Assembly (NCBI GenBank): GCA_031404155.1
Contig: JANNGZ010000219.1
Coordinates: 1 to 12,113 of the forward strand
Length of the DNA: 12,113 nucleotides
Reading direction: 5' to 3'
From: JANNGZ01 sp031404155
GTDB lineage: Bacteria; Pseudomonadota; Gammaproteobacteria; Burkholderiales; Burkholderiaceae_C
The notes under the pieces are model-generated. The model made no database searches. It was not told the origin of the DNA and saw only the letters and a program-made list of their open reading frames with translations. This document shows, in pieces, positions 6,123 to 12,113 of this stretch; the first letter of the stretch is position 1; every line of letters begins with the position of its first letter. A program made the translations under genes and the position numbers.

Positions 6123-8369
6123 TCAAGCCCCAACCACCCCGCCATCGTTGCGCGTGATCACGATGGTGGCCGAGCGTGGGCGTGCCAACGCGCCGCCGGC
6201 ACCGTAGCCCGCATTGCCCGGCCAGTGGCTGGTGTACTTGCTCGGGTCGGCGAGGTCGGCCTGCGCGGTGTTTTCACCCGGATGCTGGATGTTGACGAAC
6301 AGCGTGCGGCCGTCCGGTGTTTCGCAGATGCCGGTGATCTCGCTGGCCACCGGGCCGACCAGAAAGCGCTTGAGCGTGTCGGCGGTCGGCGCCTTGCCGA
6401 CATAGGTGGTGACCGACTGCGTGGCGCTGTAGACCAGCATCTTCGCGCCACCGTCACCCACCGCGCCGGGAATGCCGGCCAGCATCATGCAGTTGCTGCT
6501 GTCGGTGTAGGCGCCGTCGTCGGTCTGGATCCAGCAGATACCGGTCTTCGCGCTGAACCACAGGCCGTCGGGGCTGGAGAAATCCTGCTCGCTGGTCAGG
6601 CCCGAGAGGTTGACGAAGACGGGTGATGCACCGGACTCGGCACCGAAGAGGTAGACGTCCCAGGTGAAGCGGGTGGCCGCGGCGTTGCCCGCGCCGTCCT
6701 TGAGCCGCAGGATGTGGCCGTTGACGTTGCCCTGCTGCGTGGTGGCGGCACCGCGGATGTCGTTGTACGAACGAGGGTTCGCTGCGTCGACCACGCTCTG
6801 CGCGCCGCTGGCGGCAAGGCGGCGGTTGCTGTTGTTGGTGAGCGTGAAGTACACATCGCCGGTGCCGGGGTGCGTCGAGCACCACTCGGGGCGGTCCATC
6901 TTGGTGGCGCCGACCGCGTCGGCCGCCAGGCGGCAGTGGATGCGCACATCGGCCTCGTTGGCAAAAGCGTAGGCCGCGTAGCCGGCCACCGCGGGGTTGC
7001 TCAAGGCCAGTTCGACCCAGTCGCCACTGCCGTCGGCATTGAATCGAGCCACGTAGAGCTTGCCGCTGTCGAGGTACTTGGCGCCGGTGGCAATGCGGTC
7101 GGCGGGGCTGGCATCGGCGGCGCTCCACAGCGCGCCGGAGACGAACTTGTAGATGTACTCGTTGCGCGAGTCGTCACCCATGTACACCGCGAGCGGCTCG
7201 CCGGCCACGGGTTTGGAAAACGCCGCGCTCTCGTGCGCGAAACGGCCGAGCGCGCTGCGCTTCCTGGCGCGGCTGTTCGTGTCGAAGGGGTCGAGCTCGA
7301 CGATGTAGCCCATGCCGTTCATCTCGTTGCGGTAGTCGTCGCTGCCGTTGGCCGAGACACCGGTCTTGGCATTGTTCCAGCGTGCGAAGCGGTCTTCCGC
7401 GCCGCCGCTCTCCCAACCGTGGCGCGAGGCGGCGCCTTCGCTGCGGCCATAGCGGTTGAGCGCCACCACGCTGCGGTCGGCCCGCGCTGCGTTATCGCCC
7501 ACCGGCCGGGTGAAGTAGCCGAACCAGTTTTCTTCGCCGCTGAGGTAGCTGCCCCAGGGCGTGCGACCCGAGCCGCAGTTGTTGAGCGTGCCGCGGGTGC
7601 TCGTGCCGGCGGGGGAGAAGCGGGTGACGAGCAAGGCGTCGCCACGCGCCGGGCCGGCGATGTCGATCTCGCTCAGCGCGGTGAGGCGGCGGTTGAACGC
7701 CGAGCCCTGCACATAGGCCCAGGCGGTGCCGGTGCGCCTGACCTCCACCACCGAGATGCCGTGGATCGCGGCTTCCTTGTCCACCTCGGCGGCGGGCCGC
7801 GGCAGCGTGGTGGTGCCGCCGTTGGCATGCAGGAAAAACGAGGAGCGGGCCTCGTCGGTGGTGGCCTCGTGGTTCATCACCAGCAGGCCGCGGTCGTTCA
7901 CCGTGGAGGAGAGTTTCCCATCCGCGCCGAGCGCAAAGAAGTCCATGCCGTCGTGGTGATCGCCGGCGCGGTTTTCGAAGTCACCATCGCTGCCGTTGTT
8001 GGCGTAGGCGCCCAGGCCCGCGGTGAGCGGATCACCCAGTGCGTAGAGCACGCTTGCGCTGTAGCCGGCGGGCACCACCACCGCGTCGGCCAGGCTCTTG
8101 GCGACGGCGCCGAAACCCAGGCGCGTCAGCGGCGGTTCGGCGGCGGCCGCAGGCACGGAGACCGCATCGTCACCCCCGCCGCAGGCCACCAGCCCGGCGC
8201 TGCCGAAGAGCGCGCCAGCCGCGGTGGCCACCGAGCCGCGCAGCAGGCCGCGACGGGACAGACGCGCGTCGAGCACCGAAGCGAAATGCGGGTTGGCGCT
8301 GGCGTTGGAGTTTTCGTCGTCGAAGTCGGGTTGCGACAGCTCCAGCGGCAGGTCGACAGGCTTGTTCAT
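6123..8369 (-). CDS. phoX: PhoX-type alkaline phosphatase (DUF839), Tat-exported
   Basis: Probable periplasmic or envelope phosphomonoesterase that frees phosphate from organic esters. The PhoX family uses Ca2+ and Fe cofactors and is exported by the Tat route. The protein has 748 residues. A twin-arginine signal SRRGLLRGS (38-46) follows a long hydrophilic n-region, then comes a hydrophobic stretch (47-62) ending in GLVAC (C63), which fits a lipobox, then GGGDD. Family signatures include VMNHEATTDE (164-173), NNCGSG (263-268, with a Cys matching the Fe-binding Cys of characterised PhoX), TPWGSYLSGEENWFGYF (270-286), WIQTDDG (613-619) and EITGICETPDGRTLFVNIQHPGE (677-699). The start MNKPVDL at 8369 is chosen over the upstream frame, which would run through the PHO box. 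A PHO box 74 nt upstream implies PhoB control. It is divergent from the arsR-like gene. Some DUF839 proteins have no demonstrated phosphatase activity. Confidence 0.88.
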   Translation of the reverse strand: MNKPVDLPLELSQPDFDDENSNASANPHFASVLDARLSRRGLLRGSVATAAGALFGSAGLVACGGGDDAVSVPAAAAEPPLTRLGFGAVAKSLADAVVVPAGYSASVLYALGDPLTAGLGAYANNGSDGDFENRAGDHHDGMDFFALGADGKLSSTVNDRGLLVMNHEATTDEARSSFFLHANGGTTTLPRPAAEVDKEAAIHGISVVEVRRTGTAWAYVQGSAFNRRLTALSEIDIAGPARGDALLVTRFSPAGTSTRGTLNNCGSGRTPWGSYLSGEENWFGYFTRPVGDNAARADRSVVALNRYGRSEGAASRHGWESGGAEDRFARWNNAKTGVSANGSDDYRNEMNGMGYIVELDPFDTNSRARKRSALGRFAHESAAFSKPVAGEPLAVYMGDDSRNEYIYKFVSGALWSAADASPADRIATGAKYLDSGKLYVARFNADGSGDWVELALSNPAVAGYAAYAFANEADVRIHCRLAADAVGATKMDRPEWCSTHPGTGDVYFTLTNNSNRRLAASGAQSVVDAANPRSYNDIRGAATTQQGNVNGHILRLKDGAGNAAATRFTWDVYLFGAESGASPVFVNLSGLTSEQDFSSPDGLWFSAKTGICWIQTDDGAYTDSSNCMMLAGIPGAVGDGGAKMLVYSATQSVTTYVGKAPTADTLKRFLVGPVASEITGICETPDGRTLFVNIQHPGENTAQADLADPSKYTSHWPGNAGYGAGGALARPRSATIVITRNDGGVVGA

Positions 8370-8443
8370 GGCGGCTTCTCGTTTCGGGTGTTGGATCAGC
8401 CTGCGATGCTCGTGCCCACAGATGATGCGCAAATGAAGGCGGC

Positions 8444-8461
8444 GTGACAGCGCGGTGACAG
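8444..8461 (-). promoter_or_regulatory. PHO box (PhoB-binding site) of phoX
   Basis: Read on the minus strand the site is CTGTCACCGCGCTGTCAC: two identical heptamers CTGTCAC separated by 4 nt, which gives the 11-bp repeat of the PhoB consensus. The heptamers differ from the E. coli CTGTCAT half-site only at the last base. A weaker third copy, CCTTCAT (plus 8433-8439), continues the same 11-bp phase towards phoX. The site lies 74 nt upstream of the phoX ATG and points towards it. No sharp -10 hexamer is seen downstream. Confidence 0.82.
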
Positions 8462-8573
8462 CACACTGCGCCGCCAGCGATTCAGGCGCCGGCAATTCGT
8501 ACCGGACTCGGCGGGCCCCGCCGCCCGGCTCACGGGCGCCACCGCTCCCGCCCGCAGCGATGGACGGCGGGGC

Positions 8574-8608
8574 TTGATTTCCTTTTTTATTTCTACTATT
8601 CTGGAACT
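8574..8608 (+). promoter_or_regulatory. Promoter and likely operator of arsR-arsI
   Basis: In an AT-rich island TTGATT (8574-8579) and TATTCT (8597-8602) are spaced by 17 nt and form a plausible sigma-70 promoter. The transcript would start at or next to the ATG (8609), and no Shine-Dalgarno sequence is present, so translation may be leaderless. A direct repeat ACTAT (8595-8599 and 8606-8610) with an 11-bp period and a small TTCTGGAA dyad (8599-8606) cover the -10/start region, where ArsR repressors usually bind. The operator call is an inference. Confidence 0.5.
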
Positions 8609-9049
8609 ATGGAACAAAACACGATGGAAGAGGCCGCCGCGGTCGAAGCCCTGGCCGGTCTGGCGCAAACCCTGCGCCTGCGCCTCTTTCGCGCCCTGGT
8701 GGTGGTCGGCCCCGAGGGGCTCACACCCGGCAGCATCGCCGAAGCGCTCGGCCTGCCGGCGTCTACCCTGTCCTTCCACCTCAAGGGCCTGACCGCGGCG
8801 GGCCTGGTGAACCTGGAGCGCAACGGCCGGCACCTGATCTACCGCGCCAATTTCCAGCGCATGAACTCGCTGCTCGGCTACCTGACCCGGCATTGCTGCG
8901 CCGGGCGTGGTGTGCTGGTCGACGACTGCGACACCGCCTGCGTTTCAGCCACCGGTACTTCTTCCGTCGCGCCGGCCCTCGCGCCTGCCCCCGTCGCCGG
9001 CGCCTCCTCCCGCGCATCTCCTTCAACCCGCGAAAGGACTTCACCATGA
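8609..9049 (+). CDS. arsR: ArsR/SmtB-family metalloregulator with vicinal cysteine pair
   Basis: Repressor of the following arsI-like gene, expected to leave DNA when a trivalent arsenical binds. The 146-residue protein has a winged helix at about 12-82: GLTPGSIAEALGLPASTLSFHLKGL holds the HTH, and NLERNGRHLIYRAN is the wing. Adjacent cysteines C96-C97 in RHCCAG, with C107 and C111 further on, form the probable inducer site. Known ArsRs with C-terminal Cys pairs include the Acidithiobacillus ferrooxidans type (three Cys) and the methylarsenite-selective Shewanella type (two Cys); sequence alone does not settle which applies. Residues 112-146 are an Ala/Ser/Pro-rich, probably disordered tail that is longer than usual. 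The stop overlaps the arsI start by ATGA, so translation is coupled. An alternative ATG at 8624 is possible. Confidence 0.88.
   Translation: MEQNTMEEAAAVEALAGLAQTLRLRLFRALVVVGPEGLTPGSIAEALGLPASTLSFHLKGLTAAGLVNLERNGRHLIYRANFQRMNSLLGYLTRHCCAGRGVLVDDCDTACVSATGTSSVAPALAPAPVAGASSRASPSTRERTSP
9033..9038 (+). promoter_or_regulatory. Shine-Dalgarno site for arsI inside arsR
   Basis: AAAGGA lies 7 nt before the arsI ATG (9046) and within the last codons of arsR. It supports the start codon used in the ATGA overlap and lets ribosomes re-initiate on arsI after finishing arsR. Confidence 0.65.
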
Positions 9050-9537
9050 AACGCTTCCATGTTCACCTGCACGTCGAAGAGCTTGCCAAGAGCATCGGCT
9101 TTTATTCCACTCTCTTCGCCGCCGAGCCGACGCGCCGCGAGGCCGACTACGCCAAGTGGATGCTCGAGGACCCGCCGCTGAACTTTGCGATCTCCAGCCG
9201 CGGCGGCAAGGTCGGCATCGACCACCTCGGCATCCAGGCCGGCAACGCCGAGGAGCTGGCCGAATTGAAAGGCCGGGCGGCGCAGGCCGACAGCGCGCTG
9301 GCCGACGAAGGCGTCACCAACTGCTGCTACTCGCGCAGTGAAAAACATTGGATCACCGACCCGCAGGGCGTGGCCTGGGAGCAGTTCCAAACGCTGGCGA
9401 ACATTGCGCAGTTCTCCGGCGGAACGGCCGAGGCACCCGAGCGGGCTGGCGCCTGTTGCCCGCAGCGCGAGGCCGGCGCTCAAGCCAGCGGCAAGCCGGT
9501 GGGCGTGCCGGCGAGGGCTGCGGGTGCTTGCTGCTGA
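9046..9537 (+). CDS. arsI: ArsI/CadI-family glyoxalase-fold enzyme, probable C-As lyase
   Basis: Probable non-heme Fe(II) dioxygenase that cleaves the carbon-arsenic bond of trivalent methyl- or aryl-arsenicals, releasing As(III); cytosolic. The 163-residue protein is a vicinal oxygen chelate (glyoxalase/bleomycin-resistance) fold. Expected iron ligands are visible: His in RFHVHLHV (H5 or H7), H60 in GIDHLG and E112 in WEQFQ. The substrate-binding pair C93-C94 is in TNCCYSRSEKHW, matching the hallmark of characterised ArsI. The family also contains proteins annotated as cadmium-induced CadI, so the substrate is inferred. A C-terminal extension (about 125-163) carries two more Cys-Cys pairs, C137-C138 and C162-C163, each in the motif AGACC; the second is the very C-terminus. 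It is translationally coupled to arsR. No arsenite exporter or reductase gene is next to it, since a convergent helicase gene follows. Confidence 0.85.
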   Translation: MKRFHVHLHVEELAKSIGFYSTLFAAEPTRREADYAKWMLEDPPLNFAISSRGGKVGIDHLGIQAGNAEELAELKGRAAQADSALADEGVTNCCYSRSEKHWITDPQGVAWEQFQTLANIAQFSGGTAEAPERAGACCPQREAGAQASGKPVGVPARAAGACC

Positions 9538-9617
9538 TCGGGCGCCGGCGGCACAGCCGCGTCGGGGCGGAGGCGCCAATTTGTCGCTGTCAAGGTGTCG
9601 GCGCCGACCGGGCGGCG

Positions 9618-12017
9618 TCAATTCACCGGCGTCAACTTCGCCACGCTGAGCGCGAGCCACTTCAGGCCATGGCGGCCGAAGTTCACCTGCGCTCGCGCGT
9701 CGTCGCCGGTGCCTTCGAGCGTGAGCAACACACCTTCGCCGAACTTGTTGTGGAACACCGACTGGCCGATGCGCAAGCCCTGGGCACCGGCGCGGCTCGC
9801 GGCCATCGCCGGCGGCAGCGCGCTGTCGCGCGAGCGCGAACCTGATGGGGGCTCGTACGAGCGCCCACCGCTGTAGCCTGACGGTGTCACCCGCCCGGCA
9901 CCGACCACCGAACCCAGGCCCTTCCCGCGCTCCCAGGCCTGCTGGTACTCGCGTGCATAACTTGAGCCAAAACCCTGGTTGCGTGGGGTGAGCCACTTGA
10001 GCGCGCCTTCGGGCAGCTCCTCGACGAAACGGCTCTTCACGTTGTAGCGGGTCTGGCCGTGCAGCATGCGGGTCTGGCTGAAGCTCAGGTACAGGCGCGA
10101 GCGCGCACGGGTGATCGCCACGTACATCAGGCGCCGTTCCTCTTCGAGCCCGTCGCCGTCGGAGAGCGAGTTTTCGTGCGGAAACAAACCCTCCTCGAGC
10201 CCGGTGAGGAACACGGCGTCGAACTCCAGGCCCTTGGCCGAATGCACCGTCATCAGCTGCACCGCGTCCTGGCCGGCCTGCGCCTGGTTGTCGCCTGCTT
10301 CCAACGCGGCGTGGGTGAGGAAGGCGGCGAGCGGCGACTGGATCTCGCCCGTCTCGGCGTCGGGCACCACGGTGGGCGCGGGGCTGTGCTGTTCGTCCAG
10401 CGGCAGCGCCACCACGTCCTTGCCGAACCCCTCCTGCGTGACGAAGGCCTCGGCCGCGTTGACCAGCTCGTCCAGGTTCTCGATGCGGTCCGCACCCTCC
10501 TTGTCGCTGCGGTAGAAATCGATCAGCCCCGAGGCCTGCAGCATCTGCTCGATGATTTCGCGCAGCGTGAGCCCGCGCGTGGCGGTGGCCAGGCCTTCGA
10601 TGATCGACGTGAACGCAGCGAGGTTGCCGCCACCTTTGCCTGCCACCGCACCGATGCTCTGGAACAGGCTGCGCCCGCTGGCCCTTGCCGCGTCCTGCAG
10701 CAGCTCCAGGGTGCGCGAGCCGATGCCGCGGGTGGGGAAGTTCACCACGCGCAAAAAACTGGTGTCGTCGTTCGGGTTCTCGATCAGGCGCAGGTAGGCC
10801 AGAGCATGTTTCACCTCGGCACGCTCGAAGAAGCGCAGGCCGCCATAGACGCGGTACGGAATGCCGGCGTTGAATAGCGCACTCTCGATCACCCGGCTTT
10901 GTGCGTTGCTGCGGTAGAGCACCGCGATGTTCGAGCGTGAGGTGCCCGAGCGGTGCAGCGCGCGGGCTTCGTCGAGGAACCACTGCGCCTCGGCAAAGTC
11001 GCTGGTGGCTTCGAACACCCGCACCGGCTCGCCGGGGCCGGCTTCGGTGCGCAGGTTCTTGCCCAGGCGGCGGGTGTTGTGGCTGATCAGCGCGTTGGCC
11101 GAATCCAGGATGTTGCCGAAGGAGCGGTAGTTTTCTTCCAGCTTCACCACCCGCGCCACGCGGTACTCGCGCTCGAAGTCGGCCATGTTGCCCACCTGCG
11201 CACCGCGGAAACCGTAGATGCTCTGGTCGTCGTCGCCGACGGCGAAGACACCCCGCGGCGCCTGCCCTTCCCGGGGCGGCGGCGCGAACATCTTCAGCCA
11301 CGAGTATTGGAGCTTGTTGGTGTCCTGGAACTCGTCCACCAGCACATGCAGGAAGCGGCGCTGGTAATGCTCGCGCAGCGCGTCGTTGTCGCGCATCAGC
11401 TCGTAGGTGCGCAGCATCAGCTCGGCGAAGTCGACCACGCCTTCGCGCTGGCACTGGTCGTCGTAGGCCTGGTAGATCTCGACCTGCTTTTGCGTCTGCG
11501 CGTCCTGAATCTGCACGTCGCGCGGGCGCAGGCCGTCTTCCTTGCTGCCGGCGATGAACCAGGTGACCTGCTTCGGAACATAGCGCTCCTCGTCCAGGTT
11601 CATGCCCTTGATGACACGCTTGACGGCCGAGAGCTGGTCGGCGCTGTCGAGAATCTGGAAGCCCTGCGGCAAGCCGGCGAGCTTCCAGTGCGCGCGCAGG
11701 AAGCGGTTGCACAGGCCGTGGAAGGTGCCGATCCACATGCCACGCACCGGGATCGGCAGCATCGCGCCCAGGCGCGTCAGCATCTCCTTCGCGGCCTTGT
11801 TGGTGAAGGTCACCGCCATCACACCGCCGGGCGACAGCTGGCCGGTCTGGATCAGCCACGCGATTCGCGTCGTCAGCACCCGCGTCTTGCCCGAGCCAGC
11901 GCCCGCCAGGATCAGCGCCGGCCGCGCCGGCAGGGTCACCGCGGCGAGTTGTTCGGGGTTCAGGTGCTGCAGCAGCGGCGAGCCGCCCACCGCCGCATGT
12001 TCGGATTCAGAAGCCAT
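9618..12017 (-). CDS. uvrD: UvrD/Rep-family ATP-dependent DNA helicase
   Basis: A 3'-5' superfamily 1A helicase, most likely UvrD (helicase II), used in nucleotide excision and mismatch repair. With the ATG at 12017 it has 799 residues, somewhat longer than E. coli UvrD (720). Motifs: Q-motif area LNPEQLAAV (19-27), Walker A AGAGSGKT (38-45), Ia VTFTNKAAKEM (69-79), Walker B VDEFQD (227-232), III GDDDQSIYGFRGA (261-273), IV EENYRS (294-299), V LMTVHSAKGLEFD (588-600) and VI RRLMYVAITRAR (628-639). A low-complexity Gly/Ser/Arg linker (about 700-745) leads to a Tudor-like end (VFHNKFGEGVLLTLEG...ARAQVNF, 754-780), as in PcrA/UvrD proteins that contact RNA polymerase. A GTG at 12035 would add six residues; I prefer the ATG because a -10-like TATAGG lies just upstream of the GTG. 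It is convergent with arsI. Confidence 0.93.
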   Translation of the reverse strand: MASESEHAAVGGSPLLQHLNPEQLAAVTLPARPALILAGAGSGKTRVLTTRIAWLIQTGQLSPGGVMAVTFTNKAAKEMLTRLGAMLPIPVRGMWIGTFHGLCNRFLRAHWKLAGLPQGFQILDSADQLSAVKRVIKGMNLDEERYVPKQVTWFIAGSKEDGLRPRDVQIQDAQTQKQVEIYQAYDDQCQREGVVDFAELMLRTYELMRDNDALREHYQRRFLHVLVDEFQDTNKLQYSWLKMFAPPPREGQAPRGVFAVGDDDQSIYGFRGAQVGNMADFEREYRVARVVKLEENYRSFGNILDSANALISHNTRRLGKNLRTEAGPGEPVRVFEATSDFAEAQWFLDEARALHRSGTSRSNIAVLYRSNAQSRVIESALFNAGIPYRVYGGLRFFERAEVKHALAYLRLIENPNDDTSFLRVVNFPTRGIGSRTLELLQDAARASGRSLFQSIGAVAGKGGGNLAAFTSIIEGLATATRGLTLREIIEQMLQASGLIDFYRSDKEGADRIENLDELVNAAEAFVTQEGFGKDVVALPLDEQHSPAPTVVPDAETGEIQSPLAAFLTHAALEAGDNQAQAGQDAVQLMTVHSAKGLEFDAVFLTGLEEGLFPHENSLSDGDGLEEERRLMYVAITRARSRLYLSFSQTRMLHGQTRYNVKSRFVEELPEGALKWLTPRNQGFGSSYAREYQQAWERGKGLGSVVGAGRVTPSGYSGGRSYEPPSGSRSRDSALPPAMAASRAGAQGLRIGQSVFHNKFGEGVLLTLEGTGDDARAQVNFGRHGLKWLALSVAKLTPVN

Positions 12018-12081
12018 CAGCGGATTGTCGGGCACACGCCGCAGCCTATAGTGGCGCCCATTGATGAAAGGCTTGACGACG
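12018..12081. promoter_or_regulatory. Divergent gap upstream of uvrD
   Basis: The 64-bp gap between the uvrD ATG and a possible plus-strand start. On the minus strand TATAGG (plus 12045-12050) may be the uvrD -10, giving a leader of about 20 nt to the ATG at 12017. On the plus strand AAAGG (12067-12071) lies 10 nt before an ATG at 12082 and may be its ribosome binding site. Confidence 0.35.
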
Positions 12082-12113
12082 ATGTCGGCAGATTGCTGCG
12101 CCCCTCCCCCACC
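12082..12113 (+). CDS. Possible start of a plus-strand gene, cut by window edge
   Basis: The frame reads MSADCCAPPP and stays open to the window end. AAAGG at 12067-12071 is a fair Shine-Dalgarno site for it. Another ATG in the same frame, 18 nt upstream at 12064, is possible. Some cation transporters of this bacterial group start with a similar MS..CC segment, so a metal transporter is a guess. Ten residues are too few to call a function. Confidence 0.35.
   Translation, partial: MSADCCAPPP

Larger units (their letters stand above)
8370..8608. promoter_or_regulatory. Divergent regulatory region between phoX and arsR
   Basis: A 239-bp intergenic region with two kinds of signal. The phoX-side part holds the PHO box. 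The arsR-proximal end (8574-8608) is strikingly AT-rich compared with its surroundings and holds the arsR promoter. Between them (about 8462-8570) the sequence is GC-rich and I see no gene or clear site. Confidence 0.6.

Noticed and set aside
6714..8447. Plus-strand frame of 577 codons opposite phoX
   Set aside because: It is antisense to a gene with clear family motifs and has a His/Val/Arg-rich, featureless product.
9538..9617. GC-rich dyads (12-bp palindrome 9597-9608; GCGGC/GCCGC at 9548-9560) between convergent arsI and uvrD, considered as a terminator
   Set aside because: The palindrome has no loop, the other stem is 5 bp, and no T-run follows either.
8878..11859. Minus-strand frame of 993 codons across arsI and uvrD
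   Set aside because: It is the shifted frame of uvrD followed by the antisense of arsI; the helicase motifs are in the other frame.
1..12113. tRNA, rRNA, CRISPR array, insertion sequence, phage or toxin-antitoxin genes
   Set aside because: No cloverleaf-like sequence, regularly spaced repeat array, transposase or integrase motif was seen on reading both strands; almost all sequence is accounted for by the listed genes.

Overview
This is a GC-rich chromosomal window with dense, mostly complete genes. It looks like a betaproteobacterium of the order Burkholderiales, probably near the Leptothrix/Rubrivivax/Methylibium group. That placement is inferred from base composition, protein sequence character and the linkage of polA, a DUF2782 gene, an APH-type homoserine kinase and a BPSS1780-like membrane gene. 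No alignment was run.

Left part (1-6077). Two minus-strand genes come first: a short-chain dehydrogenase cut by the window edge and a full three-domain DNA polymerase I (polA). Across a 103-bp divergent gap, three plus-strand genes follow: a small exported DUF2782 protein, homoserine kinase (thrB) and a BPSS1780-family multi-pass membrane protein. polA carries an imperfect palindromic repeat (2741-2808). It is translated in frame in the linker between the 5'-nuclease and 3'-5' exonuclease domains.

Middle part (6078-9617). A minus-strand PhoX-type phosphatase (DUF839) has a twin-arginine signal followed by a lipobox-like cysteine. Upstream lies a near-perfect PHO box, two CTGTCAC repeats in 11-bp phase, so phosphate-starvation control by PhoB is likely. 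Divergent from it is a two-gene unit: an ArsR-family repressor with a vicinal cysteine pair, and an ArsI/CadI-type glyoxalase-fold enzyme with the Fe(II) ligands and Cys-Cys pair expected of a carbon-arsenic lyase. The two genes overlap by ATGA. This phosphate/arsenic block looks like an accessory insert among housekeeping genes (inference).

Right part (9618-12113). A minus-strand UvrD-family helicase has all superfamily 1 motifs and a C-terminal Tudor-like segment. Divergent from it, an open plus-strand frame beginning MSADCC runs off the edge and may be the start of a metal-related gene.

No tRNA, rRNA, CRISPR array, insertion sequence or prophage gene was seen. Nothing here amounts to a wholly new system. 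The best leads are the in-frame repeat in polA, the PHO box with a degenerate third repeat, and the organoarsenical module with extra C-terminal Cys-Cys pairs.
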